Below are positions 8,147 through 17,136 of a stretch of DNA of 64,000 nt, one piece after another. The stretch is from Winogradskyella echinorum (GTDB lineage Bacteria > Bacteroidota > Bacteroidia > Flavobacteriales > Flavobacteriaceae): contig NZ_JACOQD010000002.1 in NCBI RefSeq assembly GCF_014297365.1, positions 434,001-498,000 on the forward strand. Direction: 5' to 3'. Position 1 is the stretch's first letter; each line of letters opens with the position of its first letter. Under the pieces are notes generated by a model. The model was not told the DNA's origin. It saw only the letters and a program-made list of their open reading frames with translations, and did no database searches. The translations under genes and the position numbers were made by a program.

Positions 8147-10546
8147 CTACTTCTTAATTAATATTTTAATTTCTTCATTGCTCTTCAGTTGAGGTGAAAT
8201 CGTTAAAACACTATCGATGTAATCAAAATCTATATTTTCATTATTAACACTTACGGAAGCTGGTTTATTTAACATATGAAGTTTTATATCATAACTAATG
8301 TCACCAGTTTTATATTTGCCATTAGTAGCTGCTATTCTGAAAGTAATATGACTATCGCTAACATTTAGATTTAATTCAGTAGTATTAAAATTACCATTTT
8401 GATAACTCAGTGTTCTACCATCATCATTGTAGATTGTAAATGTATTTGAGGCATTAGGCCAAACCTCTATAGTTAATTTTGAAAATTCCTTTTCGCCAAT
8501 ATATTGAACCAATTCTTGCTTCGGAATGATAGCTCCCTCTCTTATAAATATAGGTAGTTGATCTATTGGGCATAAAACACTGTAATACTTTTTTCCTTGA
8601 TATATTTCACCTGTCCAGTAATTTGTCCATGTGCCTTCTGGTAAATAAACCACTCTGGTTTTTGCTCCTTTTTCTGTCACAGGGCAAATCATCAAGCTCT
8701 CACCTAACATATATTGATCTGTTATATCATAGACGTTTTCATCATCCTGAAAATCTAAAACCAAAGCTCGCATTTGAGGTGTTCCCTTCGTGTGATTTTC
8801 ATATGAATTACTGTATAAATACGGAATAAGTTCGTAACGCATTTCATCATATTGCTTAAAAATGCGTAAAGCTTCATCACCATAATTCCAAGGTTCTTTA
8901 TAATTAGGATGCTCCATGCCAAAAAGATGTGCAATAGGACTTAAAAGACCAAACTGCGTCCATCTTATATATAATTCTGGGTCTGCCACATGCTCAAAAC
9001 CTCCCATGCAATGCGCCCAATTACCAACACCAGAAAGTCCAATGTTAAGTCCAGCTTTTATTACTGGTTCAAAATACTGCCATTCACTCGGCCAATCACC
9101 AGCGAAAATAAACGGGTAACGTTGTATGCCGGCAAAACCTTCGCGTGTGTTGTTCATGCCTCTAAGCTTGTTGTAATCTTCAAATTGTTTATAAGCTGCT
9201 TTAGCATAAGCTAGCGGAAATATATTATGTAAAGATTTTATGTTTTCACCTTGAGGTCCGGTTTTATTACTCTCATTTGCTTTTCTTCCAAAAGCGCTGC
9301 CTTCATCTGTTTTTAAAAACATAGCGCCTTGGTCTGCAACGCGTTTTACACCATTATCAAACCACCAATTAACAGCTTCTTCATCGAAAAAATTGACGAA
9401 TTCTCCAGGATTATCATCTTCTGGGTAGACATAGCCTTTTGCTCGGGCTTCGTCTAATAATCTTAAATTCTTTCCATTATCAAATCTTGGTCTTAGATGC
9501 ACTCCAACCATATTTAAATTAAGATCATATAAATCTTTGAACATCTTTTCTGGATTAACAAAGGTCTCTCTCCACTCAAACGACGTAGCTCCTTTACCTC
9601 CATTTTCCCCAAAAATTCTCCAAGTTGAGTCCAAATGCAATACGTCTAAAGGAATATTTAATGCTCTAAATTTCTTTGCTAAATCAACAACATAATCTGT
9701 AGAAGTTTTTTCTTCATGCCCCCAAGTACCACCACTATAGGTACCAACTTGAAGCCCTAAAGCAAATTTTGGTAACAATGGAGACTTTCCTGTCAAGGAT
9801 GTGTAACTGTCTAAAATTGAAGTAAAATTTGGACCATACATAAAATAGTAATCCATTTCGCCACCTTCAGCAGAAAAAGTATAAGTCTTGTTACTAGAAT
9901 AACCCATATCCCAATTAGAAGGATGCGAATTATGAAGAAAAATACCATAACCTTTAGTACTCATAAAAAATGGAACCGGACAGTAATTAGCTTCTAAAAC
10001 ATTGTACGCGCCAACAATATGTGGCAATCCTATACCTCTACCAACATCTAATCTTACCTCCTTACCTCTTCGATCTAAGAAATCCATTCGCTCACCAAAA
10101 CCAAAAAAGTGTTCATCTTTTTGAAGATTTTTAGAAGATGAAACTTTTTTATTATTTATAGAATATCCGTTTTCAGAATCTGAAGTAAGCAGATTACCTT
10201 CTAAATCATAAAAAGCTATTGTAAATGGTGATTTAAGTACTTTTAAAGAGATTTTATCTGTTGTAACTAAGAGGTCATTAGCATTATTCTCTATTGTATA
10301 TGGTACTTTACTCCAACTATAATTAGTAACCATCCATGGTTCATTGGCTTCAAATTCGCCATTCCAACTTGTTCTAACTCTAATCATCGTTGCAGTACAG
10401 AGTTCTATTTTCACTGTAGCTTCTTCTGTCTTTAGAGTTATAATGTTTTCATTTTCAGAAACTAATTCTTTAAAATCACCAGTAAAAGATTGTGCAATAG
10501 ATAAGCTTGAATACAAGAAAACAAAAAACGCAAATGTAAATTTCAT
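8147..10546 (-). CDS. GH31 family alpha-glycosidase, secreted
   Basis: 799 aa from the ATG at 10544-10546 (MKFTFAFFVFLYSSLSIAQ, a clear signal peptide). The frame is open further upstream to 10585, but that would swallow the -7 box. GH31 hallmarks: N-terminal beta-sandwich with EHFFGFGERMDFLDRRG, TIM barrel with LDVLHLDSTWRIF, FLKTDEGSAFG (Asp of KTD is the expected nucleophile) and FAGDWPSEW (Asp as expected acid/base), then distal beta-sheets (LPEGTWTNYWTG, PIFIREGAIIP). GH31 members remove alpha-linked glucose, xylose, galactose or sulfoquinovose; the specificity here cannot be read. Its operator ties it to the rhamnogalacturonan-like PUL, where it may remove side chains. It converges with the PL9-like gene. 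Confidence 0.92.
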   Translation of the reverse strand: MKFTFAFFVFLYSSLSIAQSFTGDFKELVSENENIITLKTEEATVKIELCTATMIRVRTSWNGEFEANEPWMVTNYSWSKVPYTIENNANDLLVTTDKISLKVLKSPFTIAFYDLEGNLLTSDSENGYSINNKKVSSSKNLQKDEHFFGFGERMDFLDRRGKEVRLDVGRGIGLPHIVGAYNVLEANYCPVPFFMSTKGYGIFLHNSHPSNWDMGYSSNKTYTFSAEGGEMDYYFMYGPNFTSILDSYTSLTGKSPLLPKFALGLQVGTYSGGTWGHEEKTSTDYVVDLAKKFRALNIPLDVLHLDSTWRIFGENGGKGATSFEWRETFVNPEKMFKDLYDLNLNMVGVHLRPRFDNGKNLRLLDEARAKGYVYPEDDNPGEFVNFFDEEAVNWWFDNGVKRVADQGAMFLKTDEGSAFGRKANESNKTGPQGENIKSLHNIFPLAYAKAAYKQFEDYNKLRGMNNTREGFAGIQRYPFIFAGDWPSEWQYFEPVIKAGLNIGLSGVGNWAHCMGGFEHVADPELYIRWTQFGLLSPIAHLFGMEHPNYKEPWNYGDEALRIFKQYDEMRYELIPYLYSNSYENHTKGTPQMRALVLDFQDDENVYDITDQYMLGESLMICPVTEKGAKTRVVYLPEGTWTNYWTGEIYQGKKYYSVLCPIDQLPIFIREGAIIPKQELVQYIGEKEFSKLTIEVWPNASNTFTIYNDDGRTLSYQNGNFNTTELNLNVSDSHITFRIAATNGKYKTGDISYDIKLHMLNKPASVSVNNENIDFDYIDSVLTISPQLKSNEEIKILIKK

Positions 10547-10573
10547 AAATAGTATATGTTGAAGTGTAAAGCT

Positions 10574-10619
10574 CGAAAATATCATATTTATAAAATTTTA
10601 GCATCCTGTGCTATGCTGA
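10574..10619 (-). promoter_or_regulatory. PUL operator plus -7 box for the GH31 gene
   Basis: On the minus strand TCAGCATA (10612-10619) and ACAGGATG (10602-10609) form the tandem repeat; 20 bp on is TATTTTCG (10574-10581), one mismatch from the -7 consensus. Its position supports the downstream ATG (10546) as the GH31 start. Confidence 0.7.
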
Positions 10620-10676
10620 ATTAGATTCTGTTTTTGCGTTTTAAGTCAGCCTTTATAACTTTTCATAATTTATTCG

Positions 10677-10722
10677 ACAGGATACAACAGGACAGAAAAT
10701 GCATTTACATCAGATACTTTTA
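10677..10722 (+). promoter_or_regulatory. PUL operator plus -7 box for the PL22-GH106-GH105 operon
   Basis: ACAGGATA (10677-10684) and ACAGGACA (10687-10694), 10-bp period; 20 bp on is TACTTTTA (10715-10722), one mismatch from TAnnTTTG. The start codon is 38 nt further down. Confidence 0.72.
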
Positions 10723-10760
10723 CTACTCAGTTTTTATACAATCATCAAAAAATATTGAGC

Positions 10761-11981
10761 ATGCAAAAACTAGTCTTATTTATTGTTATAATCAGTTTAT
10801 GTGCATGTAAACCTGAAGTAGAAAAAACTGAAATTCCTGTTTTAGGAACAAATAAAGAAAGTTCATTACAAAACGTTTGGATAGATTCGCTTACTGGGCA
10901 TAAAATTGAAAAAATTGTTAACCTTCCTGGCGATAATAGAAGTTTCTACTTTCATAATAACCCCTTTTTAAAATCTAAAGATGGTAAAAACGCGTTGATG
11001 ATTTTTAGCAATCGACAAGACGAAGATGACCAATATTATTCAGTGAATTTAGAAACAAAGGAAGTCGATCAAATTACTTCGAAAAAAGGCTCCAAGAAAG
11101 GTGAAATTGTTGGTCCTAAAACTCGTAAAATTTTCTATATGGTTAAGGACAGTGTTTTTTCTACACATATAGATACACATGAAACAGAGTTTTTGTATAA
11201 ATTCAGTGATGATGTTATTGGATCCATTACGACATTAAATGCTGACGAAACTTTATTAGGTGGTGCGCTAATAACAAAAGAGGAAAACGAAATTTTTAAA
11301 AAAAATCCTAAAAAAACGAGCTATTTTGATAAAATTTACGATGCTAAATTAGAGCGAAGTCTAATTTTACTTAATGTAGAAACCAAAGAACTTAAAAATA
11401 TATATTCTGAAAATGCATGGCTTAATCACATACAGTTTTCGCCAACAGACGCTAATAATTTAATGTATTGCCATGAAGGACCTTGGCACAAGGTAGATAG
11501 AATCTGGAATATTGATATAACTACAAGCGAAACCCAAATAATGCATAAAAGAACTATAGACAGAGAAATTGCTGGTCACGAATTCTTTAGTCCAGATGGC
11601 AAAACGATTTGGTACGATTTACAAATGCCACGCAGTGTTACATTTTACTTAACAGGCAAAAATGTAGAAACTGGCGAGGATACTAGATATGGTCTAAAGA
11701 GAAACGAATGGTCCATACATTATAACATTTCACCAGATCAAAAGTTCTTTGCCGGAGATGGTGGAGATCCTGGACAAGTTGCCAGAGCAAAAGATGGTCG
11801 TTATATTTATCATTTCACACCAAAAGGTGATAGTTTAGTTTCTACTAAATTAGTAGACATGAAAAATCACGATTACGATTTAGAACCAAATGTTCATTTT
11901 ACACCAAAAGGTGATAAGATATTATTTAGAGCAAATTTTGAGGGCACAACACAAATTTACACGGTTGATATAAAAAAATAA
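10761..11981 (+). CDS. PL22 oligogalacturonate lyase-like lipoprotein
   Basis: 406 aa from the ATG at 10761; a TTG two codons earlier (10755) is also in frame, but the ATG gives the better lipoprotein signal (MQKLVLFIVIISLCAC, Cys16). The body is a seven-bladed beta-propeller of the PL22 type: VWIDSLTGHKIEKI, GDNRSFYFHNNPF, MYCHEGPWHKVDRIW, REIAGHEFFSPDG and the C-terminal LEPNVHFTPKGDKILFRANF, with several conserved His that in the family bind Mn2+. PL22 enzymes split unsaturated digalacturonates or related short uronate oligomers by beta-elimination. First gene of a three-gene plus-strand operon. Likely periplasmic. Acting on rhamnogalacturonan disaccharides rather than digalacturonate is possible. 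Confidence 0.85.
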   Translation: MQKLVLFIVIISLCACKPEVEKTEIPVLGTNKESSLQNVWIDSLTGHKIEKIVNLPGDNRSFYFHNNPFLKSKDGKNALMIFSNRQDEDDQYYSVNLETKEVDQITSKKGSKKGEIVGPKTRKIFYMVKDSVFSTHIDTHETEFLYKFSDDVIGSITTLNADETLLGGALITKEENEIFKKNPKKTSYFDKIYDAKLERSLILLNVETKELKNIYSENAWLNHIQFSPTDANNLMYCHEGPWHKVDRIWNIDITTSETQIMHKRTIDREIAGHEFFSPDGKTIWYDLQMPRSVTFYLTGKNVETGEDTRYGLKRNEWSIHYNISPDQKFFAGDGGDPGQVARAKDGRYIYHFTPKGDSLVSTKLVDMKNHDYDLEPNVHFTPKGDKILFRANFEGTTQIYTVDIKK

Positions 11982-11992
11982 TAAAATTAAAC

Positions 11993-14728
11993 ATGCAGAA
12001 AACAATATTATTAGCATGCACACTTCTATTTTTATTTGTTGAAAGTTGTTCAGAAAAACAGAACAACATTTCCATAGAAAATGAAACTGAAATAAGCTCA
12101 AAATCACAAACAAAAACTTGGACACGTTGGTGGTGGATGGGAAGCGCAGTAGATTCTGTAAATATAAAATCTAACCTTATAGATTTACACAAAGTTGGTA
12201 TTGGTGGTGTTGAAATTGCACCGATTTATGGTGTAAAAGGAGAGGAAGAAAACTATATAGATTACCTAACGCCAAAGTGGATGAATATGCTTAGCTATAC
12301 CACCAAAATAGCTGATAGCTTAGGCATGGAAGTCGATTTAACTTTAGGAACTGGTTGGCCCTATGGTGGGCCTCAAGTAACACAAGAGTTTGCCGCTACA
12401 AAATTAATCACCCAAAAATATTCAGTATCTAAAGGTGATACGTTTAATAAAACTATCGCTGTAGATAACCCTAAAGACAAAAGCACAGCAGTTTTAAACT
12501 GTGTGTTAGTATATGGTGAAAATGGTACTTATAAGGATATTACAACTTTAGTAAATAACAATACTATTAATTGGGAAGCTAAAGATGATAATTACACTAT
12601 TTTCGCCGTGTTTACAGGAAAAACCAGACAACAAGTAAAAAGAGCCGCTCCTGGTGCTAAAGGCCTTACTTTAGATCATTACTCTAAGGATGCATTAAAC
12701 ACCTATTTAGAAACTTTTAATACAGCTTTTAAGGATTTTGATGGCAACATTCGCTCTATTTTTAATGATAGTTACGAAGTATATGGCACTGACTTTACAC
12801 CCGATTTTTTTAATGCTTTCATTAAATACAGAGGATACGATTTAAAACCTCATTTACCACTTTTACTAAGTGAAAAAGAAACCGAAGAAAGTAATAGAGT
12901 AAAAAGCGATTATAGAGAAACCTTATCGGACTTACTACTTTATGATTTTGATGAACCTTGGACGCAATGGGCCAACGACAATAACTATAAATCCAGGCTT
13001 CAAGCACATGGTTCACCAGGAAATTTAATTGACCTATATGCTTCTGCAGATATTCCTGAATGTGAAACATTTGGCTCTATGCCATACGATATTGAAGGTT
13101 TTAGAAGAGAAAAAGAAGATATAAGAGAAGGAGATGCAGATCCTGTAATGTTGAAATTTTCATCTTCGGCAGCTCATATTGCTGGTAAGCCATTAGTATC
13201 TTCAGAAACATTTACCTGGTTACGAGACCATTTTAAAGTGGCATTATCTCAAACAAAACCAGAGTTAGAAGATTTATTTTTAAATGGTATAAACCATATA
13301 TTTTTACATGGTACTACATATTCACCAAAACGAGCAGAATGGCCAGGTTGGAAATTTTATGCATCTGTAAATTTCAATCCTAATTTAGCTATTGGTGAAG
13401 ATGAAAAAAGTCTATTTGATTATATTGAAAATTGCCAAAACTTATTACAATCTGGCGATGCTGATAACGACATACTGCTATATTGGCCAATATACGATGT
13501 TTGGAATTCGCACTTAGATGCAAGTCTGTTTTTTCAGTTTAAAATTCATTCTTTAGATGAATGGCTGCATAACCAACCTTTTTACAATACCACAAAAGAA
13601 TTGATGGATAAAGGTTATGGACTAGATTTTATTTCAGATAATTTTATTAAAAAAGCAGATGTTGTAGATGGACAATTAAAATTACCAGGTGGACTTTATA
13701 AAACATTAGTTGTGCCAACATCTACTAACATGCCATTAAATACACTTAAGAAACTTATTGAATTAAAGAAAAAAGGGGCGAAAATTGTCTTTCAAGATTT
13801 ACCACAATCCGTTCCTGGCTTTAAGGATTACGAGGCGCAAAATAAGGTGCTTCAAAAAATAATTTCAGAAAACAAGGAGATTATTTTTCCAGCAAAAGAT
13901 ATCTTTTCAGATATAAATAATGCTAAGGCTCTGCCAGAAACATTGGTGGAAACAGGTTTAAAGTTTATTAGAAGAGATCATAACGGTAACAAAATTTATT
14001 ATTTAGTAAACCATACTTCAGATGTCATCGATGAGTTTATTCCAGTAAATGTAAAATCAGAACAAGTCACTATTTACAACCCAGATACAGACACTTACGG
14101 AAATGCTCAAATCAAAGCTGAAGGAGATAAAACCTTAGTTAGAGTTCAAATAAAATCAGGAGAAAGTCTGTTTGTAACTACAGATGCAACAAATACGTAT
14201 GAAGATTGGGCGTATTTTCAATCGACAAATAAAACGTATAATCTTAATGGTGATTGGAAAATTGATTTCTTACGAGGTGGCCCATCACTTCCTAATTCGG
14301 CAAGTATTTCTGAGTTAACATCATGGACAAATCTGAGTAAAGATGCAGAGTATTTTTCGGGTACTGCTAAATATGAAATGACATTTGAAAACCCAGATAA
14401 AAACACTAAAAATTGGCTTTTAAAGCTTGGTGATGTTAGAGAAAGTGCAAAAATTTGGTTAAATGATGAGTTTGTTGGCACACTTTGGGTCAATCCTTTT
14501 GACGTAAACCTAGAGTTAAAACAAGGTAAAAATAAATTGACCATAGAAGTTACAAATTTATCTGCAAACAGAATTAGAGCAAAAGAACTTAGAGGTGAAG
14601 AATGGAAGATCTTCCATGAAATAAATATGGTTAATAAAGATTACGAAAAATTTGATGCCACTAAATGGAATCCTATGCCTTCCGGTTTATTAGGTCCAGT
14701 GACGTTAATACCTCTAGTAAAGAATTAA
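11993..14728 (+). CDS. GH106-like alpha-L-rhamnosidase
   Basis: 911 aa, 11 bp after the PL22 gene. A lipoprotein-like leader (LFLFVESC, Cys19; Glu in the lipobox is non-canonical) is followed by the GH106 opening TWTRWWWMGSAVDSVNI, then VGIGGVEIAPIYGVKG and LGMEVDLTLGTGWPYGGPQV from the catalytic barrel, KPLVSSETFTWL, and a C-terminal galactose-binding-like sandwich (LKLGDVRESAKIWLNDEFVG, ANRIRAKELRGEEW). GH106 enzymes release alpha-L-rhamnose, for example from rhamnogalacturonan-I or -II. It probably supplies the rhamnose used by the operon at 17.1 kb. Length matches the family. Confidence 0.92.
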   Translation: MQKTILLACTLLFLFVESCSEKQNNISIENETEISSKSQTKTWTRWWWMGSAVDSVNIKSNLIDLHKVGIGGVEIAPIYGVKGEEENYIDYLTPKWMNMLSYTTKIADSLGMEVDLTLGTGWPYGGPQVTQEFAATKLITQKYSVSKGDTFNKTIAVDNPKDKSTAVLNCVLVYGENGTYKDITTLVNNNTINWEAKDDNYTIFAVFTGKTRQQVKRAAPGAKGLTLDHYSKDALNTYLETFNTAFKDFDGNIRSIFNDSYEVYGTDFTPDFFNAFIKYRGYDLKPHLPLLLSEKETEESNRVKSDYRETLSDLLLYDFDEPWTQWANDNNYKSRLQAHGSPGNLIDLYASADIPECETFGSMPYDIEGFRREKEDIREGDADPVMLKFSSSAAHIAGKPLVSSETFTWLRDHFKVALSQTKPELEDLFLNGINHIFLHGTTYSPKRAEWPGWKFYASVNFNPNLAIGEDEKSLFDYIENCQNLLQSGDADNDILLYWPIYDVWNSHLDASLFFQFKIHSLDEWLHNQPFYNTTKELMDKGYGLDFISDNFIKKADVVDGQLKLPGGLYKTLVVPTSTNMPLNTLKKLIELKKKGAKIVFQDLPQSVPGFKDYEAQNKVLQKIISENKEIIFPAKDIFSDINNAKALPETLVETGLKFIRRDHNGNKIYYLVNHTSDVIDEFIPVNVKSEQVTIYNPDTDTYGNAQIKAEGDKTLVRVQIKSGESLFVTTDATNTYEDWAYFQSTNKTYNLNGDWKIDFLRGGPSLPNSASISELTSWTNLSKDAEYFSGTAKYEMTFENPDKNTKNWLLKLGDVRESAKIWLNDEFVGTLWVNPFDVNLELKQGKNKLTIEVTNLSANRIRAKELRGEEWKIFHEINMVNKDYEKFDATKWNPMPSGLLGPVTLIPLVKN

Positions 14729-14745
14729 ATTTAAAGATTCAGAAT

Positions 14746-15867
14746 ATGAAAAAATCCCTTATAATCATTGGTTTACTTGTTTTTTCACTACAAACCGTAT
14801 GTGCTCAAGCTATTGACAAAAAACAAGTCTTAGAATCCATGCAACTTGCTAACGACTATTTTATGAAAAAATGGCAAGATGTAGGTAAAACTATCATTAC
14901 CAATAAAGAACGACCAAGCAATATATGGACACGAGGTGTTTACTATGAGGGACTTATGGCTTTATATGAAATTTATCCTAAAGAAGCTTATTACGACTAT
15001 GCTTACGACTGGGCAGAATTTCATGATTGGGGATTTAGAAATGGCAGTGCCAATAGAAATGCAGATGATTATTGTGCGGCACAAACCTATATAGACTTAT
15101 ACAATTTAGAGCCAGACCCTAAGAAGTTAAAGAATACGAAAGCATGTATTAACATGTTGCTTAACACACCTCAATTAGACGACTGGTCTTGGATTGATGC
15201 CATACAAATGGGTATGCCAGTATTTGCAAAACTTGGTGTTTTAGAAAATGACGATAGATATTTCGAAAAAATGTATGAAATGTATATGTTTACACGAAAC
15301 GAACATGGAGATAACGGGTTATACAATCCAGAAGATGGTTTGTGGTGGAGAGATGCAGATTTTGATCCACCATACACAGAGCCTAATGGAGAGGATTGCT
15401 ACTGGAGCAGAGGAAATGGTTGGGTTATAGCCGCATTAGCTAAGGTCTTATCTATTATTCCTGAAGATGCACCACATAGAGATCAGTACATTGTAGATTT
15501 AAAATCTATGGCAGATGCCCTAATTCCAATACAAAGAGAAGATGGTTTTTGGAATGTAAGTTTACACGATCCAAATCATTTTGGTGGTAAAGAAACCTCT
15601 GGTACTGCCTTATTTACATATGCAATGGCTTATGGTGTTAATAATGGAATTTTAGATAAAGACAAGTTTATGCCTGTGATTGAAAAAGCTTGGAATGCCA
15701 TGATAACAGAAAGCTTACAAGAAAATGGTTTTTTAGGATATTTACAATCTACAGGAAAAGAGCCAAAAGATGGCCAGCCACTTTCGGTAAGCAAAATTCC
15801 AGATTTTGAAGACTACGGGTTAGGATGTTTTTTATTAGCTGGTGCTGAGATTTATAGGTTTGATTAA
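14746..15867 (+). CDS. GH105 unsaturated rhamnogalacturonyl/glucuronyl hydrolase
   Basis: 373 aa from the ATG at 14746, which starts a good signal peptide (MKKSLIIIGLLVFSLQTVCAQ); an upstream in-frame ATG at 14665 lies inside the GH106 gene and is rejected. Alpha/alpha-barrel features of GH105: NIWTRGVYYEGLMALY, NADDYCAAQTYIDLY (catalytic Asp region), WSRGNGWVIAAL and QREDGFWNVSLHDP. These enzymes hydrate the unsaturated uronate left by lyases and free it from rhamnose, so they act after the PL9 and PL22 steps. It ends the PL22-GH106-GH105 operon and converges with the regulator gene. Confidence 0.93.
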   Translation: MKKSLIIIGLLVFSLQTVCAQAIDKKQVLESMQLANDYFMKKWQDVGKTIITNKERPSNIWTRGVYYEGLMALYEIYPKEAYYDYAYDWAEFHDWGFRNGSANRNADDYCAAQTYIDLYNLEPDPKKLKNTKACINMLLNTPQLDDWSWIDAIQMGMPVFAKLGVLENDDRYFEKMYEMYMFTRNEHGDNGLYNPEDGLWWRDADFDPPYTEPNGEDCYWSRGNGWVIAALAKVLSIIPEDAPHRDQYIVDLKSMADALIPIQREDGFWNVSLHDPNHFGGKETSGTALFTYAMAYGVNNGILDKDKFMPVIEKAWNAMITESLQENGFLGYLQSTGKEPKDGQPLSVSKIPDFEDYGLGCFLLAGAEIYRFD

Positions 15868-15892
15868 TAATTAATCTACAATAGAAAAGTTT

Positions 15893-16939
15893 TTAGATTG
15901 AGTTTCTATCTATAAAATTAAACTCATTCTTCACTTTTCCTTTTTCCTTGTTCAAAATCATTTTTGCCGCAGTTTCTCCCATTTTTCTAAAGTTGGTAGA
16001 CATTACAGTAATTCCTAAAAGCTCTTTTAATGGTGTATCATTGTAAGATATAACACCAATTTCATCACCTAAAATATACTCGTCTTCTCTTATCTGTTTA
16101 ACGAGATTAACAAGATCAGATTCTTCGATTATAATAAATAAATCTCCACGTTTTAAAATCATATCCTCATAGACTTCACTTAATATTTCAAAATCTATAT
16201 TGTGTTTTGCACAAAACTTACGAAAACCATGTAAAATTCGTCTAGGATATGGATAAACCGATTTATCGGGATATACTAAAATTAACTTCTCATATTTTTT
16301 AACTTTTTCTAACCCTTGCTCTAAAGCATTATAAATATCATTTTGAAAATCTTGTGATACCTCAATATTACCAACATCTACGGGAGGCTTACTATTGTCT
16401 AAAATAACCAGTTTATCTTTTGGTATTTTATTTAAAAATTTCAAAACCTGTTCTGTATAACTTACATGCTTGAGTTCATCCGTTTTAAAATGTGGCATAA
16501 TCACATAATAATCATAAGCTGTTTTATTTTTGTCTAAAATATTTAAAAATAAAGACTCATCACAATGGTAAATATGTAGATCTGTATGAGAGTTTGCACC
16601 AACATTTTCTATAAACGAATTATATATCCTTAATTTATAAGAACTTAGTTTATTAACTAGAAATAAAATATTAACTTTAGATAACAGTCTAGTTCTAGTA
16701 ACATAATAACCTTTACCACGTATAGAGCTAATAATATTTCTGTCTTTTAATATATTATAAGCTTTTTCTACTGTATCTCTGGATAAATAAAATTCTTCAC
16801 TGAATTTATTTATAGATAGAATCTTTTGATCAATGGTTAGATGACCAGCTGAAATGTTGTCAATAATTGAATCGACTATTTGCTGATATTTAGGAACCCT
16901 TGAATTTTCATCAATGGTTATTAATTTTCTCATTTCCAT
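15893..16939 (-). CDS. GntR-type wHTH regulator with LacI-like sugar-binding domain
   Basis: 348 aa. Residues about 10-85 form a GntR winged helix (VPKYQQIVDSIIDNISAG, LSRDTVEKAYNILKDRNII, GKGYYVTRT); from about 90 the protein looks like a periplasmic-binding/LacI ligand domain, ending IGVISYNDTPLKELLGITVM and MGETAAKMILNKEKG. This architecture is shared with AraR-type sugar sensors. It is divergent from the rhamnose operon, with one regulon operator between them, and next to the PUL, so it is the local candidate to sense rhamnose or a derivative. Whether it binds the tandem repeat is open: GntR dimers usually bind inverted repeats. No AraC, HTCS or sigma/anti-sigma gene is seen in the window. 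Confidence 0.88.
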   Translation of the reverse strand: MEMRKLITIDENSRVPKYQQIVDSIIDNISAGHLTIDQKILSINKFSEEFYLSRDTVEKAYNILKDRNIISSIRGKGYYVTRTRLLSKVNILFLVNKLSSYKLRIYNSFIENVGANSHTDLHIYHCDESLFLNILDKNKTAYDYYVIMPHFKTDELKHVSYTEQVLKFLNKIPKDKLVILDNSKPPVDVGNIEVSQDFQNDIYNALEQGLEKVKKYEKLILVYPDKSVYPYPRRILHGFRKFCAKHNIDFEILSEVYEDMILKRGDLFIIIEESDLVNLVKQIREDEYILGDEIGVISYNDTPLKELLGITVMSTNFRKMGETAAKMILNKEKGKVKNEFNFIDRNSI

Positions 16940-17065
16940 GCTTAAAAATATAATATTTAAAGAATATACTGTTTTGAATTAACCTTAAATAATTAAAGTA
17001 TGCATTTTACAATTAATTTTTGATGTAAATATACCGAAATAAACTAACCGTTATTCTTAGTAAAA

Positions 17066-17111
17066 ACGGGATAGTACAGGATAGAGTCTTACTAATCTTA
17101 ATATACTTTAG
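17066..17111 (+). promoter_or_regulatory. Regulon operator plus -7 box for the rhamnose operon
   Basis: ACGGGATA (17066-17073) and ACAGGATA (17076-17083) form the 10-bp-period repeat; 20 bp downstream is TACTTTAG (17104-17111), near the -7 consensus, 25 nt before the first ATG. Same geometry as the five PUL promoters. Confidence 0.72.
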
Positions 17112-17136
17112 CTATGAAATATTATTAATCAATTTT

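Noticed and set aside
14665..14745. ATG at 14665 as the start of the GH105 gene
   Set aside because: It lies inside the GH106 coding region and would hide the signal peptide that begins at 14746.
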